Assembly: GCA_035551995.1 (NCBI GenBank)
Contig: DASZME010000012.1
Coordinates: forward strand, 124,001-188,000
Length of the DNA stretch: 64,000 nucleotides
Source: RYN-428 sp035551995
Lineage (GTDB): Bacteria; Planctomycetota; Phycisphaerae; Tepidisphaerales; Tepidisphaeraceae
Direction: 5' to 3'
Below the pieces are notes generated by a model that was not told the origin of the DNA, did not search any database, and saw only the letters and a list, made by a program, of their open reading frames with translations. Shown in pieces: positions 44,342 through 52,030 of this stretch. Within the stretch, counting starts at the first letter, position 1; each line of letters opens with the position of its first letter. Made by a program: the position numbers and the translations under genes.

Positions 44342-45490
44342 ATGCTTTACCTCGACTGTGCCGCGACCACGCCGCTCGACCCGCGCGTTCGGGAAGAGGT
44401 GATGCGTTTTCTCGGCGAAGAGTTCGGGAATTCCGGAAGCCGAACCCATGATTATGGCGTGCGCGCGCGGCGCGCGGTGGAACAGGCGCGCGATCGCATC
44501 GCCGCCGTAGTCATGGCCGGCCGCGGCGACATCGTCTTCACCAGCGGGGCCACCGAAAGCAACAATCTCGCCCTCCTGGGCTTGGCCGAACATGGGCGAA
44601 CCACGGGTCGAACGCACCTTGTCAGCACCCTGATCGAACATCCCGCGGTGCTTGAGCCGTTGCGATGGCTTAGCGAGCGCGGATTTTCGCTGACGCTCGT
44701 GGCGCCCGGTCCCGGCGGGCGGGTCGATGCCCACGCCGTCCACGCCGCCGTGCGTAACGACACGCTGCTCGTTTCGGTGATGCAGGCGAATAACGAGACC
44801 GGCGTGCTGCAACCGATCGACCAAATCGCCGATTCGCTGGCGGATCACCCGGCCTATTTTCACGTCGATGCGGCCCAGGCGTTCGGGCGGGATCTGGCGC
44901 CGCTGCAAAATCCGCGGGTCGATCTGGTCGCCGTCAGCGGTCACAAAATTTACGCCCCCAAAGGAGTCGGCGCCCTGCTGACCCGCCGCCGAAACGGACA
45001 ACGGCCCCCGTTGACTCCCCTGATGCACGGCGGTGGACAGGAACGCGGACTGCGCCCGGGCACGCTGCCCGTGCATCTGATCGCCGGGTTCGGATTCGCC
45101 GCGGCATTGGCCGCCGACGAAATGCAGGAGCGAACGCGAAAGTGTCTGGCGTTTCGGGAGCGATTGCTCGCGGCCCTTGGCCCGCTGTCTCCAGTTTTGA
45201 ATGGAGATCAGCGACACGTCCTGCCGCACATCATCAACCTGTCGTTTCCCGGGCTCGATTCCGAAGACGTCATGGCAGCGCTGGCCGAACTGGTGGCGAT
45301 CTCGAACGGGTCGGCTTGTACTTCGCAATCCCTGACGTGCAGCCATGTGCTGAGCGCGATGGGTCTGGGCACAAACGTGATGGAGGGAGCCTTGCGCTGG
45401 TCGTGGTCTCACATGACCGGGGAGCCAGACTGGCAAAAAATCGCGCAAGCGATAATGGCGCTCCGGCAAGACACGACCCCCCGTCCGTGA
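44342..45490 (+). CDS. Cysteine desulfurase (NifS/IscS/DndA-like)
   Basis: This 382-residue class V aminotransferase has YLDCAATTPLDPRV at the N-terminus, TSGATESNN, the PLP lysine Lys202 in SGHKIYAPKGVGAL and the catalytic loop Cys326 in SNGSACTSQSLTCSHVL. It should release sulfane sulfur from cysteine for Fe-S, lipoyl or thiolation chemistry. Start ATG 44342 is preferred; TTG 44333 is also in frame. It begins a plus-strand run with a GcvH-like protein, a G3E GTPase and Fe-S proteins, so it probably feeds them. DndB-E genes are absent, so DNA phosphorothioation is not indicated. Confidence 0.92.
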   Translation: MLYLDCAATTPLDPRVREEVMRFLGEEFGNSGSRTHDYGVRARRAVEQARDRIAAVVMAGRGDIVFTSGATESNNLALLGLAEHGRTTGRTHLVSTLIEHPAVLEPLRWLSERGFSLTLVAPGPGGRVDAHAVHAAVRNDTLLVSVMQANNETGVLQPIDQIADSLADHPAYFHVDAAQAFGRDLAPLQNPRVDLVAVSGHKIYAPKGVGALLTRRRNGQRPPLTPLMHGGGQERGLRPGTLPVHLIAGFGFAAALAADEMQERTRKCLAFRERLLAALGPLSPVLNGDQRHVLPHIINLSFPGLDSEDVMAALAELVAISNGSACTSQSLTCSHVLSAMGLGTNVMEGALRWSWSHMTGEPDWQKIAQAIMALRQDTTPRP

Positions 45491-45520
45491 CTATGATCTG
45501 CTCGACGAGGCTCACAGGAC

Positions 45521-46012
45521 ATGGCACAAGATAAGTTTGTCGCATACAAGCGGTCGCGATTCTCCACCCGATTGCCGACGGACAGGCTCTATGCCCCGTC
45601 CCATTTCTGGATGGCGGAAATCGAGCCGGATCAATGGCGCGTCGGCTTCACGAAATTCGCCACGCGCATGCTCGGCGATTTCGTCGAGCATGGATTCGAC
45701 GTAAAACCGGGCGACCGCGTCGAAGTCGGGCAGGAAATCGGCTGGGTCGAAGGCTTCAAGGCTCGATCGGATATCTATTGTGTCATGGCCGGAGAATTTC
45801 TCGGCGCCAATCCGGCCCTTGGCCAGGACATCACCCTGACCGACACCGACCCTTACGGCAAAGGATGGCTCTATGGCGTCCGCGGAAAGGCCGACCCAAA
45901 CAGTCTTGACGTTCAGGGGTATACCGAGATGCTGGACCTGACCATCGACAAAATGCAAAACGACGTGCATGACACTGCCGCCGACGAAAAGGACGAATCG
46001 TGCCAGACCTGA
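45521..46012 (+). CDS. GcvH/LbpA-like lipoyl-carrier protein
   Basis: This 163-residue protein has the glycine-cleavage H fold: VGFTKFATRMLGDFVE, PGDRVEVGQEIGWVEGFKAR and YCVMAGEFLGANPALGQD. The lipoyl-accepting lysine is Lys80 in VEGFKARSD, and WLYGVRG is close to the usual WM-KV end. The EGFKA motif differs from the ESVKA of normal GcvH and is more like lipoate-binding proteins of sulfur-oxidation (sHdr) systems. No gcvT or gcvP is present. It overlaps the GTPase gene by 13 bp. I infer a carrier role outside glycine cleavage. Confidence 0.85.
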   Translation: MAQDKFVAYKRSRFSTRLPTDRLYAPSHFWMAEIEPDQWRVGFTKFATRMLGDFVEHGFDVKPGDRVEVGQEIGWVEGFKARSDIYCVMAGEFLGANPALGQDITLTDTDPYGKGWLYGVRGKADPNSLDVQGYTEMLDLTIDKMQNDVHDTAADEKDESCQT

Positions 46013-47118
46013 AGACCAAAGCCCGCTACCTGATGATCGGCGGCTTTCTCGGCGCCGGGAAAACCACCGCCATCCTGCGGATCGCCGAGCGCCTGCGCGA
46101 CCGGGGACTGAAAGTCGGCCTAATCACCAACGATCAAAGCTTCGGTCTCGTCGATACCGCCATGCTCAGTTCCCACGGTTTTCAAGTCGAGGAAATCACC
46201 GGTGGTTGCTTCTGCTGCAAGTTTAATTCACTCGTCGATGCGTCCGATCGGCTTTCGACCGAAACCCGCCCGGACGTCTTCATCGCCGAGCCGGTCGGCA
46301 GTTGCACCGATCTCAAAGCGACGGTTGATTATCCGCTCCGCCGAATCTACGGGAATGACTTCAGCGTCGCGCCGCTGAGCGTGATGGTCGATCCGATTCG
46401 CGCATCGCGGATTCTCGGGCTGGAAACAGGCAAATCATTTTCCAAAAAGGTCGTCTACATTTACCGCAAGCAGTTGGAGGAGGCCGAGATTATCGTCGTA
46501 AACAAGACCGATCTTCTGTCTCCCGATCGGTTGGCCGCTCTTGTCGTCGCCCTCAAGGCCGAGTTTCCGAGCGCCCATGTACTTCCTGTCTCGGCGCGCG
46601 AGGGTTCGGGGATCGACGAATGGATTTGCCTCATGGAGCGAAATGAGCCGCGGACGACCGGCGCCATGGACGTCGATTACGAGGTCTATGCCGAGGGTGA
46701 GGCGCTTTTGGGTTGGTTGAATTCGATGATCCGAGTCGAAGCCGCAGGGCCGACGGACGGGAACGCCGTGCTGCTCGACATCGCTTCGCGGGTTCAGGCG
46801 TCGCTGCATTCGCATGACGTGGAGATCGCGCACCTGAAGCTGACGCTGACGCCCGACGAGGGAAACGACATTGCCGTGGCCAATCTCGTGCGCAACGACG
46901 GCGGGCCGGAACTTTCGCACATGTTGCAGGAGCCGATCGAGGCCGGCCAACTGATTTTGAATCTCCGCGCCGAGGCCGATCCGGATTTGCTGCGCGATGT
47001 GATTATCCAAACGCTTAAAGATATTGTATGGCAGAACGGTTTTGGATTGGCCATAGAGCATCTGGAATCGTTCAGGCCGGGCAAGCCCGAGCCGACGCAT
47101 CGGATGGCGTCGGTATAA
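46000..47118 (+). CDS. G3E (CobW/HypB-like) GTPase
   Basis: This 372-residue protein starts at GTG 46000 (AAGGA upstream), overlapping the H-protein gene. It has Walker A GGFLGAGKTT at about 14-23, the metal-binding GGCFCCKF (CxCC) motif, DVFIAEPVGS (Walker B region) and the base-specificity motif NKTD. G3E proteins insert metals or cofactors into partner enzymes. The C-terminal domain (about 230-370) is not the usual CobW_C and ends in a Pro/His tail. Context suggests it matures a metal or Fe-S site in the neighbouring proteins. Confidence 0.9.
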   Translation: MPDLKTKARYLMIGGFLGAGKTTAILRIAERLRDRGLKVGLITNDQSFGLVDTAMLSSHGFQVEEITGGCFCCKFNSLVDASDRLSTETRPDVFIAEPVGSCTDLKATVDYPLRRIYGNDFSVAPLSVMVDPIRASRILGLETGKSFSKKVVYIYRKQLEEAEIIVVNKTDLLSPDRLAALVVALKAEFPSAHVLPVSAREGSGIDEWICLMERNEPRTTGAMDVDYEVYAEGEALLGWLNSMIRVEAAGPTDGNAVLLDIASRVQASLHSHDVEIAHLKLTLTPDEGNDIAVANLVRNDGGPELSHMLQEPIEAGQLILNLRAEADPDLLRDVIIQTLKDIVWQNGFGLAIEHLESFRPGKPEPTHRMASV

Positions 47119-47193
47119 AACGTGTAGAGACGGGAATGTGTTTGTGGTTGGTAAGAAGTCGGTAGATCATAGGTGATGGCGCTGACATCTTTC

Positions 47194-47264
47194 TTTGATA
47201 GCCGCGGGCGGAAGCCCGTGGATTTCGTCGAAAGATCCCCGGGCTTCCGCCCGCGGCTATCAAA
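47194..47264. repeat. Perfect 25-bp inverted repeat
   Basis: TTTGATAGCCGCGGGCGGAA plus GCCCG (47194-47218) is perfectly complementary to 47240-47264, with a 21-bp spacer. The hairpin lies in the 226-bp gap between the G3E GTPase and the HdrA-like gene and could be a terminator, an RNA-stability element or a mobile hairpin. Confidence 0.8.
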
Positions 47265-47343
47265 TGCGACACGATCCGACGGAGAGAAACGCGGGCGATT
47301 ACGCCCAACCTAGGTCAGAAGTTGAACGAAGGAATCGGTTCGC

Positions 47344-47697
47344 ATGTCCCAACCCGCCAGAATCATCTACTGCCACTGTGCCTACGCGCAGGTCGTTCCC
47401 AAGGCGGTGAAGGAAGAAGTCCTCCGGCGTCTGCTCGACAGCGGCGTCGCGTTCGACGCCGTGGCCGACCTGTGCGAGATGTCGGCCAAGCGTGACCCGA
47501 TGCTCAAGCAATTGGTCGAGGAACCGGGAATGAAAATCGCGGCGTGTTATCCGCGGGCGGTTCGATGGCTCTTCGCCGCCGCCGAGGCGCCTTTGCCGGC
47601 GGCCGGGACGGACGTGTTGAATATGCGAGTCGATACCGCCGACAATGTCATCTTCGCCCTGCTCGGCGACGGCTTCAAATCCAGGGAGGCGTCGTGA
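47344..47697 (+). CDS. HdrA-like small cysteine protein
   Basis: This 117-residue protein has CHC at 10-12, Cys44 in DLCEMSAKRD and Cys68 in IAACYPRAVRWLF. The order CxC, CxM/S and ACxPR resembles the N-terminal Fe-S segment of HdrA (heterodisulfide reductase subunit A) and of related flavin-based electron bifurcation proteins, but the FAD domain is absent. It overlaps the ferredoxin gene by 4 bp (GTGA). It may hold a [4Fe-4S] cluster or bind its neighbour. Family assignment is tentative. Confidence 0.65.
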   Translation: MSQPARIIYCHCAYAQVVPKAVKEEVLRRLLDSGVAFDAVADLCEMSAKRDPMLKQLVEEPGMKIAACYPRAVRWLFAAAEAPLPAAGTDVLNMRVDTADNVIFALLGDGFKSREAS

Positions 47698-48560
47698 TTA
47701 CCGCCCCCAAGCTCATTGTCCATCTCGCCCTCTATGAAGGTGAAGGAAGCGAGCCGCTGGCGCCGCCGATTCGGTTTGAGCTGATCCGCACGCTGCTGGA
47801 AAAGGGTTACGCCGTCTCCACGATCCGGCCCGGCGGGCGCGTCAGTTCACCGGCGGAAGGCTCCCTGATCGTGCTGGGACAATTCACCGGCCAGACGCCC
47901 CCGCAGGCGGTCGGCGTGTCTGGCGCCGTGCAGGTTTACTTCCGCGACATTCGCGATCTCGATAACCCCGCGATTCTTCTGGCGGTCGAAGGGCTTTGCG
48001 GCCAGGCGCAGCTTCCCCGGCCCGGCGGATGGAAGCCGTGGTTTCCCGTCATCGACTACGACCGCTGCACCAACTGCATGCAATGCCTCAGCTTCTGCCT
48101 GTTCGACGTCTATGGCGTTTCCGTGAAGGGAAAGATCCAGGTTCGCAGCGAAAACAACTGCAAGACCGATTGCCCCGCCTGCTCGCGCGTCTGCCCGGAA
48201 GTGGCCATCCTTTTTCCCAAGTACCGTTCCGGCCCAATCAACGGCGACGAGATCAACCCCGACGACCTTCGCCGCGAGGCGATGAAAGTGGACATCTCCT
48301 CCCTGCTCGGCGGCGACATCTATCAGGCCCTCCGCGACCGCAGCGAAAAAGCCAAGTCGCGCTTCTCCAAGGAACGCGACGACGACCGCGCCCTCAAAGA
48401 ACGGCAACGCTGCCTGGCCAAGTTGCAGGAGCAAATGGAAATCCCGGCTGAAGTGCTGGCGTCTTTGCCGTCGATCGATCAGATTCAAGCCAAAGCCGAA
48501 CAGGCGAAAGCCCGGGCGGTGGAGGCGCTGAAGCTCGCGGCGGCATCGAGCGACGCGTGA
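47694..48560 (+). CDS. Ferredoxin with two 4Fe-4S motifs and a C-terminal coiled coil
   Basis: This 288-residue protein begins at GTG 47694, overlapping the previous stop. Residues 1-100 form an uncharacterised alpha/beta domain. Cys125, 128, 131 and 135 (CTNCMQCLSFC) bind one cluster. Cys156, 160, 163 and 167 (CKTDCPACSRVCP) form the second, with an unusual Cx3C start. The last 100 residues are charged helix. It should transfer electrons. It is the last gene before the radical SAM and terpenoid genes and could reduce either the GcvH/GTPase system or the radical SAM enzyme. Confidence 0.85.
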   Translation: MITAPKLIVHLALYEGEGSEPLAPPIRFELIRTLLEKGYAVSTIRPGGRVSSPAEGSLIVLGQFTGQTPPQAVGVSGAVQVYFRDIRDLDNPAILLAVEGLCGQAQLPRPGGWKPWFPVIDYDRCTNCMQCLSFCLFDVYGVSVKGKIQVRSENNCKTDCPACSRVCPEVAILFPKYRSGPINGDEINPDDLRREAMKVDISSLLGGDIYQALRDRSEKAKSRFSKERDDDRALKERQRCLAKLQEQMEIPAEVLASLPSIDQIQAKAEQAKARAVEALKLAAASSDA

Positions 48561-48581
48561 GTTTAATGTGAACACGATTTT

Positions 48582-48643
48582 GTTTAGCGGGCGAGCTTGC
48601 TCGCCGTGTAAGCAGCAACGGCGAGCAAGCTCGCCCACTAAAC
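48582..48643. repeat. 26-bp inverted repeat hairpin
   Basis: GTTTAGCGGGCGAGCTTGCT plus CGCCGT (48582-48607) pairs with 48618-48643 with one G-T type mismatch around a 10-bp loop. It lies just after the ferredoxin stop and may terminate that transcript. Its end touches the terminus of R1 copy C. Confidence 0.8.
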
Positions 48644-48834
48644 TAATTAGCCTTGGGTGATTCACGCGTTTTTTCATTCCCTCGCCCGGTACTCCGGGAG
48701 AGGGCAGGGTGAGGGTTTTTTTGATAGTTCGGATTTTCTATGACTTGCATCGTTTCAAAAAAACCCTCTCCCCAACCCTCTCTCCCGGAATACCGGGCGA
48801 GGGAGTAGAGTGCGTAGTCGCGCAAGTTCATTTG
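48643..48834. repeat. MITE-like hairpin element, family R1, copy C
   Basis: This copy is in the same orientation as copy B. It ends in reverse with AAATGAACTTGCGCGACTAC, and the inside keeps both CCGGG palindromes and the GGGTGAGGGTTTTTTTGATA stretch. A further partial palindrome (TTCCCGGAGTGCCGGGCAAG) follows at about 48865. The whole interval 48561-48942 has no gene. Confidence 0.8.
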
Positions 48835-48942
48835 GATTCGCCGTGATGGAATTATCTTACTCCCTTTCCCGGAGTGCCGGGCAAGGGAACAGGAGATGAC
48901 GAGTCTCCCAGCACACGGCCCAAGCCGTCAGGAATTTGAAAA

Positions 48943-50133
48943 ATGATGGTTCAATTTGCCAAGCGAATGATGACCGAGCCGGACAAACGGCTCCTCTGGA
49001 AGCTCGCCTTTAACTTCGGCTACAAAGGAATGCGCTCGGTTCAAAAGTACAAGAGCCGGCTCAAGCAGGGCATTCATTTCCCGCCGTTCCTGTTCATCTC
49101 GATCATCAACAGTTGCCAGCTTCGATGCCAGGGGTGCTGGGTCGACGTCGATTCCCCGCGTGACATGATCGATCTCGCGCAGATGAACCGGATCATTAAC
49201 GACGCCAAGAAACACGGCAACAGCTACTTCGGCATTCTCGGCGGCGAGCCGTTTCTCCACCCGCAGTTGATCCAGATTCTCGAAGCGCATCCGGATTGCT
49301 ATTTTCAGATTTTCACCAACGGCCAGCTCATCACCGACCACATGGCCTCGGAGCTTCGACGGGTCGGCAACGCCACGCCGCTCATCAGCATCGAGGGCGG
49401 GGAGATCGTCAGCGACGAACGCCGCGGCCGACTGAACGTGTTGAATAAAACATTGGCCGGCCTGGAAAATTGCCGCCGTCATAAGCTGATCACCGGCGTG
49501 GCCACCAGCGTCTGCAAGACCAATATCGATCTCGTCAGCGAGCAATGGCTGCGAAAGCTGATCGACATGGGCGTTCATTACGCCTGGTTTCATACCTATC
49601 GCGTCGTCGGCCCCAAGCCCGCGTCGCACCTGGCCCTGAGCCCCGATCAGCTCGTGCAGGTTCGCAAGTTCATGGTCGAGATGCGGAGCAAACTTCCGAT
49701 CGCCATCGTCGACGCATACTGGGACGACAAGGGCCAGGCCCTGTGCCCAATGGCCACCGGCGTCAGCCATCACATCGGACCCAGCGGCGACATTGAGCCG
49801 TGCCCGATTATCCAGTTCGCCAAGGAAAACATCCGCGACGAACGCGGTATCTACGATGTGATGAGCGGCTCGGCGTTCCTCGACGATTTCCGAAAAACCG
49901 CCGCCCGCACGACGCAGGGGTGCATTGTTCTGGAACGCCCCGACATCGTGCGGGAATTAGTCGCCAAGCACGGCGCGAAAGACACGACCCAGCGCGGCAC
50001 CGCCGACGCCGAGATGGCCGCGCTAACGCCGCGGACAAGCCAGCATCTGCCGGGTCGCGAGATTCCCGAAGAGCAGTGGATATACCGGTTCGCCAAAAAG
50101 CATTGGTATTTTGGTTTTGGAGCGTATTCGTGA
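48943..50133 (+). CDS. Radical SAM protein of the hopanoid locus (HpnH-like)
   Basis: This 396-residue radical SAM enzyme has the cluster motif Cys58-x3-Cys62-x2-Cys65 in NSCQLRCQGCW, GEPFLHPQL as the SAM-binding GGEP motif and further C-terminal cysteines (ALCPMATGV, IEPCPII, GCIVLERP) that may bind auxiliary clusters, SPASM-like. HpnH-type enzymes add adenosine to diploptene; the general layout fits, but the C-terminal 70 residues are longer. It begins the run towards the polyprenyl synthase and cyclases. Exact chemistry is uncertain. Confidence 0.82.
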   Translation: MMVQFAKRMMTEPDKRLLWKLAFNFGYKGMRSVQKYKSRLKQGIHFPPFLFISIINSCQLRCQGCWVDVDSPRDMIDLAQMNRIINDAKKHGNSYFGILGGEPFLHPQLIQILEAHPDCYFQIFTNGQLITDHMASELRRVGNATPLISIEGGEIVSDERRGRLNVLNKTLAGLENCRRHKLITGVATSVCKTNIDLVSEQWLRKLIDMGVHYAWFHTYRVVGPKPASHLALSPDQLVQVRKFMVEMRSKLPIAIVDAYWDDKGQALCPMATGVSHHIGPSGDIEPCPIIQFAKENIRDERGIYDVMSGSAFLDDFRKTAARTTQGCIVLERPDIVRELVAKHGAKDTTQRGTADAEMAALTPRTSQHLPGREIPEEQWIYRFAKKHWYFGFGAYS

Positions 50134-50139
50134 AGGAAT

Positions 50140-50282
50140 AAGTTGGCAGTTGTTAGTTGCCAGTTGCCAGTTGCCAGTAAAGACAAGACGTTACCAAGCG
50201 CGAGTTGCAATGGATGGTAAACACCGGCGACCTATTTCGTCTTCGTCTTCACTGGCAACTGGCAACTAACCACTGGCAACTT
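50140..50282. repeat. Inverted repeats of TTGCCAGT units
   Basis: On the left, AGTTGGCAGTTGTTAGTTGC and repeated CAGTTGC units (50141-50178) pair with ACTGGCAACTGGCAACTAAC and CACTGGCAACTT (50251-50282). About 70 bp separate the arms. This simple-repeat hairpin lies between the radical SAM and polyprenyl synthase genes. Confidence 0.7.
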
Positions 50283-50311
50283 ATTTCCTTTCGTTTGAGG
50301 AGAATGTTCTA

Positions 50312-52030
50312 ATGCAGATCCCCGTATTAAAGCTTCCGCGAGCGGTCCCGCCGGAGCGCGTCCGGCCGCCTCAAACCAACATCCCGCAAAGCCGCGGCGA
50401 TCGCGAGGAATTCAAGCAGCGCATCTCCGCCTACGTTGAAAAAGTACGCCCGGTCCCCCCGCTTTCGCTTGAAGAGTTACGCCGCCATTCCGGCGAATTT
50501 CTGCGCCTCAACAATCTCGATCCGCAATACCGCGATTACGTCGCCATCGTTCTCAATAGCGAAGTATGGAAGGACTCACTCGCCGCCGTCCCGTTCGAGC
50601 GGCGATTGCTCCTGCTTCCCAAGTGCCTGCGCGTCGAAGACAAGTGCCCGGCGCCCTTCGATGATTTCGGCCTTCTCTGCAAACAGTGCGGCCTGTGCTC
50701 AATCCAGGACCTTCAGGTCGAAGCCGAGCGACTGGGATATGCCGTGCTGGTCGCCGAAGGCTCGGCACTGGTCATGGCGATCATCCAGACCGGCAAGATC
50801 GACGCCATCGTCGGCGTAAGCTGCTTGTCCGTCCTCGAAAAGGCGTTCCCCTACATGGAATCCGCCGCCATCCCCGGCGTGGCCATTCCCCTGCTTCAGG
50901 ACGATTGCAAAGATACCACCATCGACCTCGATTGGGTCTGGGACGTGATTCATCTGACCGGCGACGATAAAACCCACCGCCTGAATCTTGACGATCTTCG
51001 CCGGGAAGTCGATTCATGGTTCGAGGCCGCCACGCTCGACAAAATCGCCGGAAAGGCCACTACGCAAACCGAGCAAATCGCCCGCGAATGGCTCATCAAG
51101 GACGGCAAACGCTGGCGGCCCTTTCTGGCCGCGTGCGCCTATAAGGCATTCCAGGATGATCCCAAGACGCCGCTCCCCATCGGCCTGAAAAAACTGTGCG
51201 TCGCCGTCGAATGTTTCCACAAGGCTTCGCTGGCCCACGACGACATCGAAGACAACGACGCCCTGCGTTATGGCGAACAAACGCTGCACGAAAAGTACGG
51301 CGTTCCCGTCGCGCTCAATGCTGGTGATTTACTCATCGGCGACGGCTATCGTCTCATCGCCGAGTGCGGGGCGGCGCCGGAAGCGACCGTCGAAATGATC
51401 CGCATCGCGGCGGAGGGGCATCGCACATTGTCGATCGGCCAGGGCGCCGAGCTTTGCTGGGCGCGAGCGCCGCAGCCGTTGCCGTCGCTGGCGGTGCTCG
51501 ACATTTTCGCCAAGAAAACCGCCCCGGCGTTCGAGGTCGCCCTGCGTCTGGGCGCGACCTTCGCCGGCGCCGACCAGGATGTCGCCGACGTACTTGCCCG
51601 CTACAGCGAGGCGCTGGGCATCGCGTATCAGATCCGCGATGATATCGAAGACCTGACCGGCAAAGACGCCGAGGATGACATTGCCGCCCAGCGGCCGTCG
51701 TTGCCGTTGGCGCTGGCGTTCGAGCGCACGACCGGCGCGGACAAAGCCCTCGTGGAGAGCGTGTGGCGTCGCGCCGCCGACGCCCAAACGCTCGAGAAGG
51801 TTCGGGCGTTGATCGGCAAGGTCGGCGCCGAGGATCGTTGCCGGGGATTGCTCGATTCTTACAAGGAAGAGGCGGTTCGATCGCTGGGCGATTTGGAGAA
51901 CGCGAGCCTCAAGGGTTTGCTGCGTCGGGTGATCGGAAAAATTTTCGCCATGGAAGTGCAGGGTTGGTGCAGTGAGTTTGAGGCTCGAAATGCTCCAGGT
52001 CGCGAGGTTGGCGCCCAAGCTCTTGGGTGA
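50312..52030 (+). CDS. DUF116-polyprenyl synthetase fusion
   Basis: This 572-residue two-domain protein is unusual. Residues about 95-215 are a DUF116-like domain with a cysteine set: LPKCLRVEDKC, CKQCGLCS (Cys123, 126, 129), GVSCLS and DDCKD. It may hold Fe-S clusters. Residues 240-550 are a trans-polyprenyl diphosphate synthase with GKRWRP (265-270), the first Asp-rich motif DDIED at 310-314, GQGAEL and the second, DDIED, at 443-447. It should build a polyprenyl diphosphate for the cyclases downstream. The 3' end overlaps the next gene by 59 bp, showing tight coupling. The fusion suggests redox sensing or control of chain synthesis. Confidence 0.9.
   Translation: MQIPVLKLPRAVPPERVRPPQTNIPQSRGDREEFKQRISAYVEKVRPVPPLSLEELRRHSGEFLRLNNLDPQYRDYVAIVLNSEVWKDSLAAVPFERRLLLLPKCLRVEDKCPAPFDDFGLLCKQCGLCSIQDLQVEAERLGYAVLVAEGSALVMAIIQTGKIDAIVGVSCLSVLEKAFPYMESAAIPGVAIPLLQDDCKDTTIDLDWVWDVIHLTGDDKTHRLNLDDLRREVDSWFEAATLDKIAGKATTQTEQIAREWLIKDGKRWRPFLAACAYKAFQDDPKTPLPIGLKKLCVAVECFHKASLAHDDIEDNDALRYGEQTLHEKYGVPVALNAGDLLIGDGYRLIAECGAAPEATVEMIRIAAEGHRTLSIGQGAELCWARAPQPLPSLAVLDIFAKKTAPAFEVALRLGATFAGADQDVADVLARYSEALGIAYQIRDDIEDLTGKDAEDDIAAQRPSLPLALAFERTTGADKALVESVWRRAADAQTLEKVRALIGKVGAEDRCRGLLDSYKEEAVRSLGDLENASLKGLLRRVIGKIFAMEVQGWCSEFEARNAPGREVGAQALG

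Noticed and set aside
44342..45490. DndA assignment (DNA phosphorothioation)
   Set aside because: The desulfurase resembles DndA in places, but no dndB-E genes are present and the neighbours are a GcvH-like protein and a GTPase.
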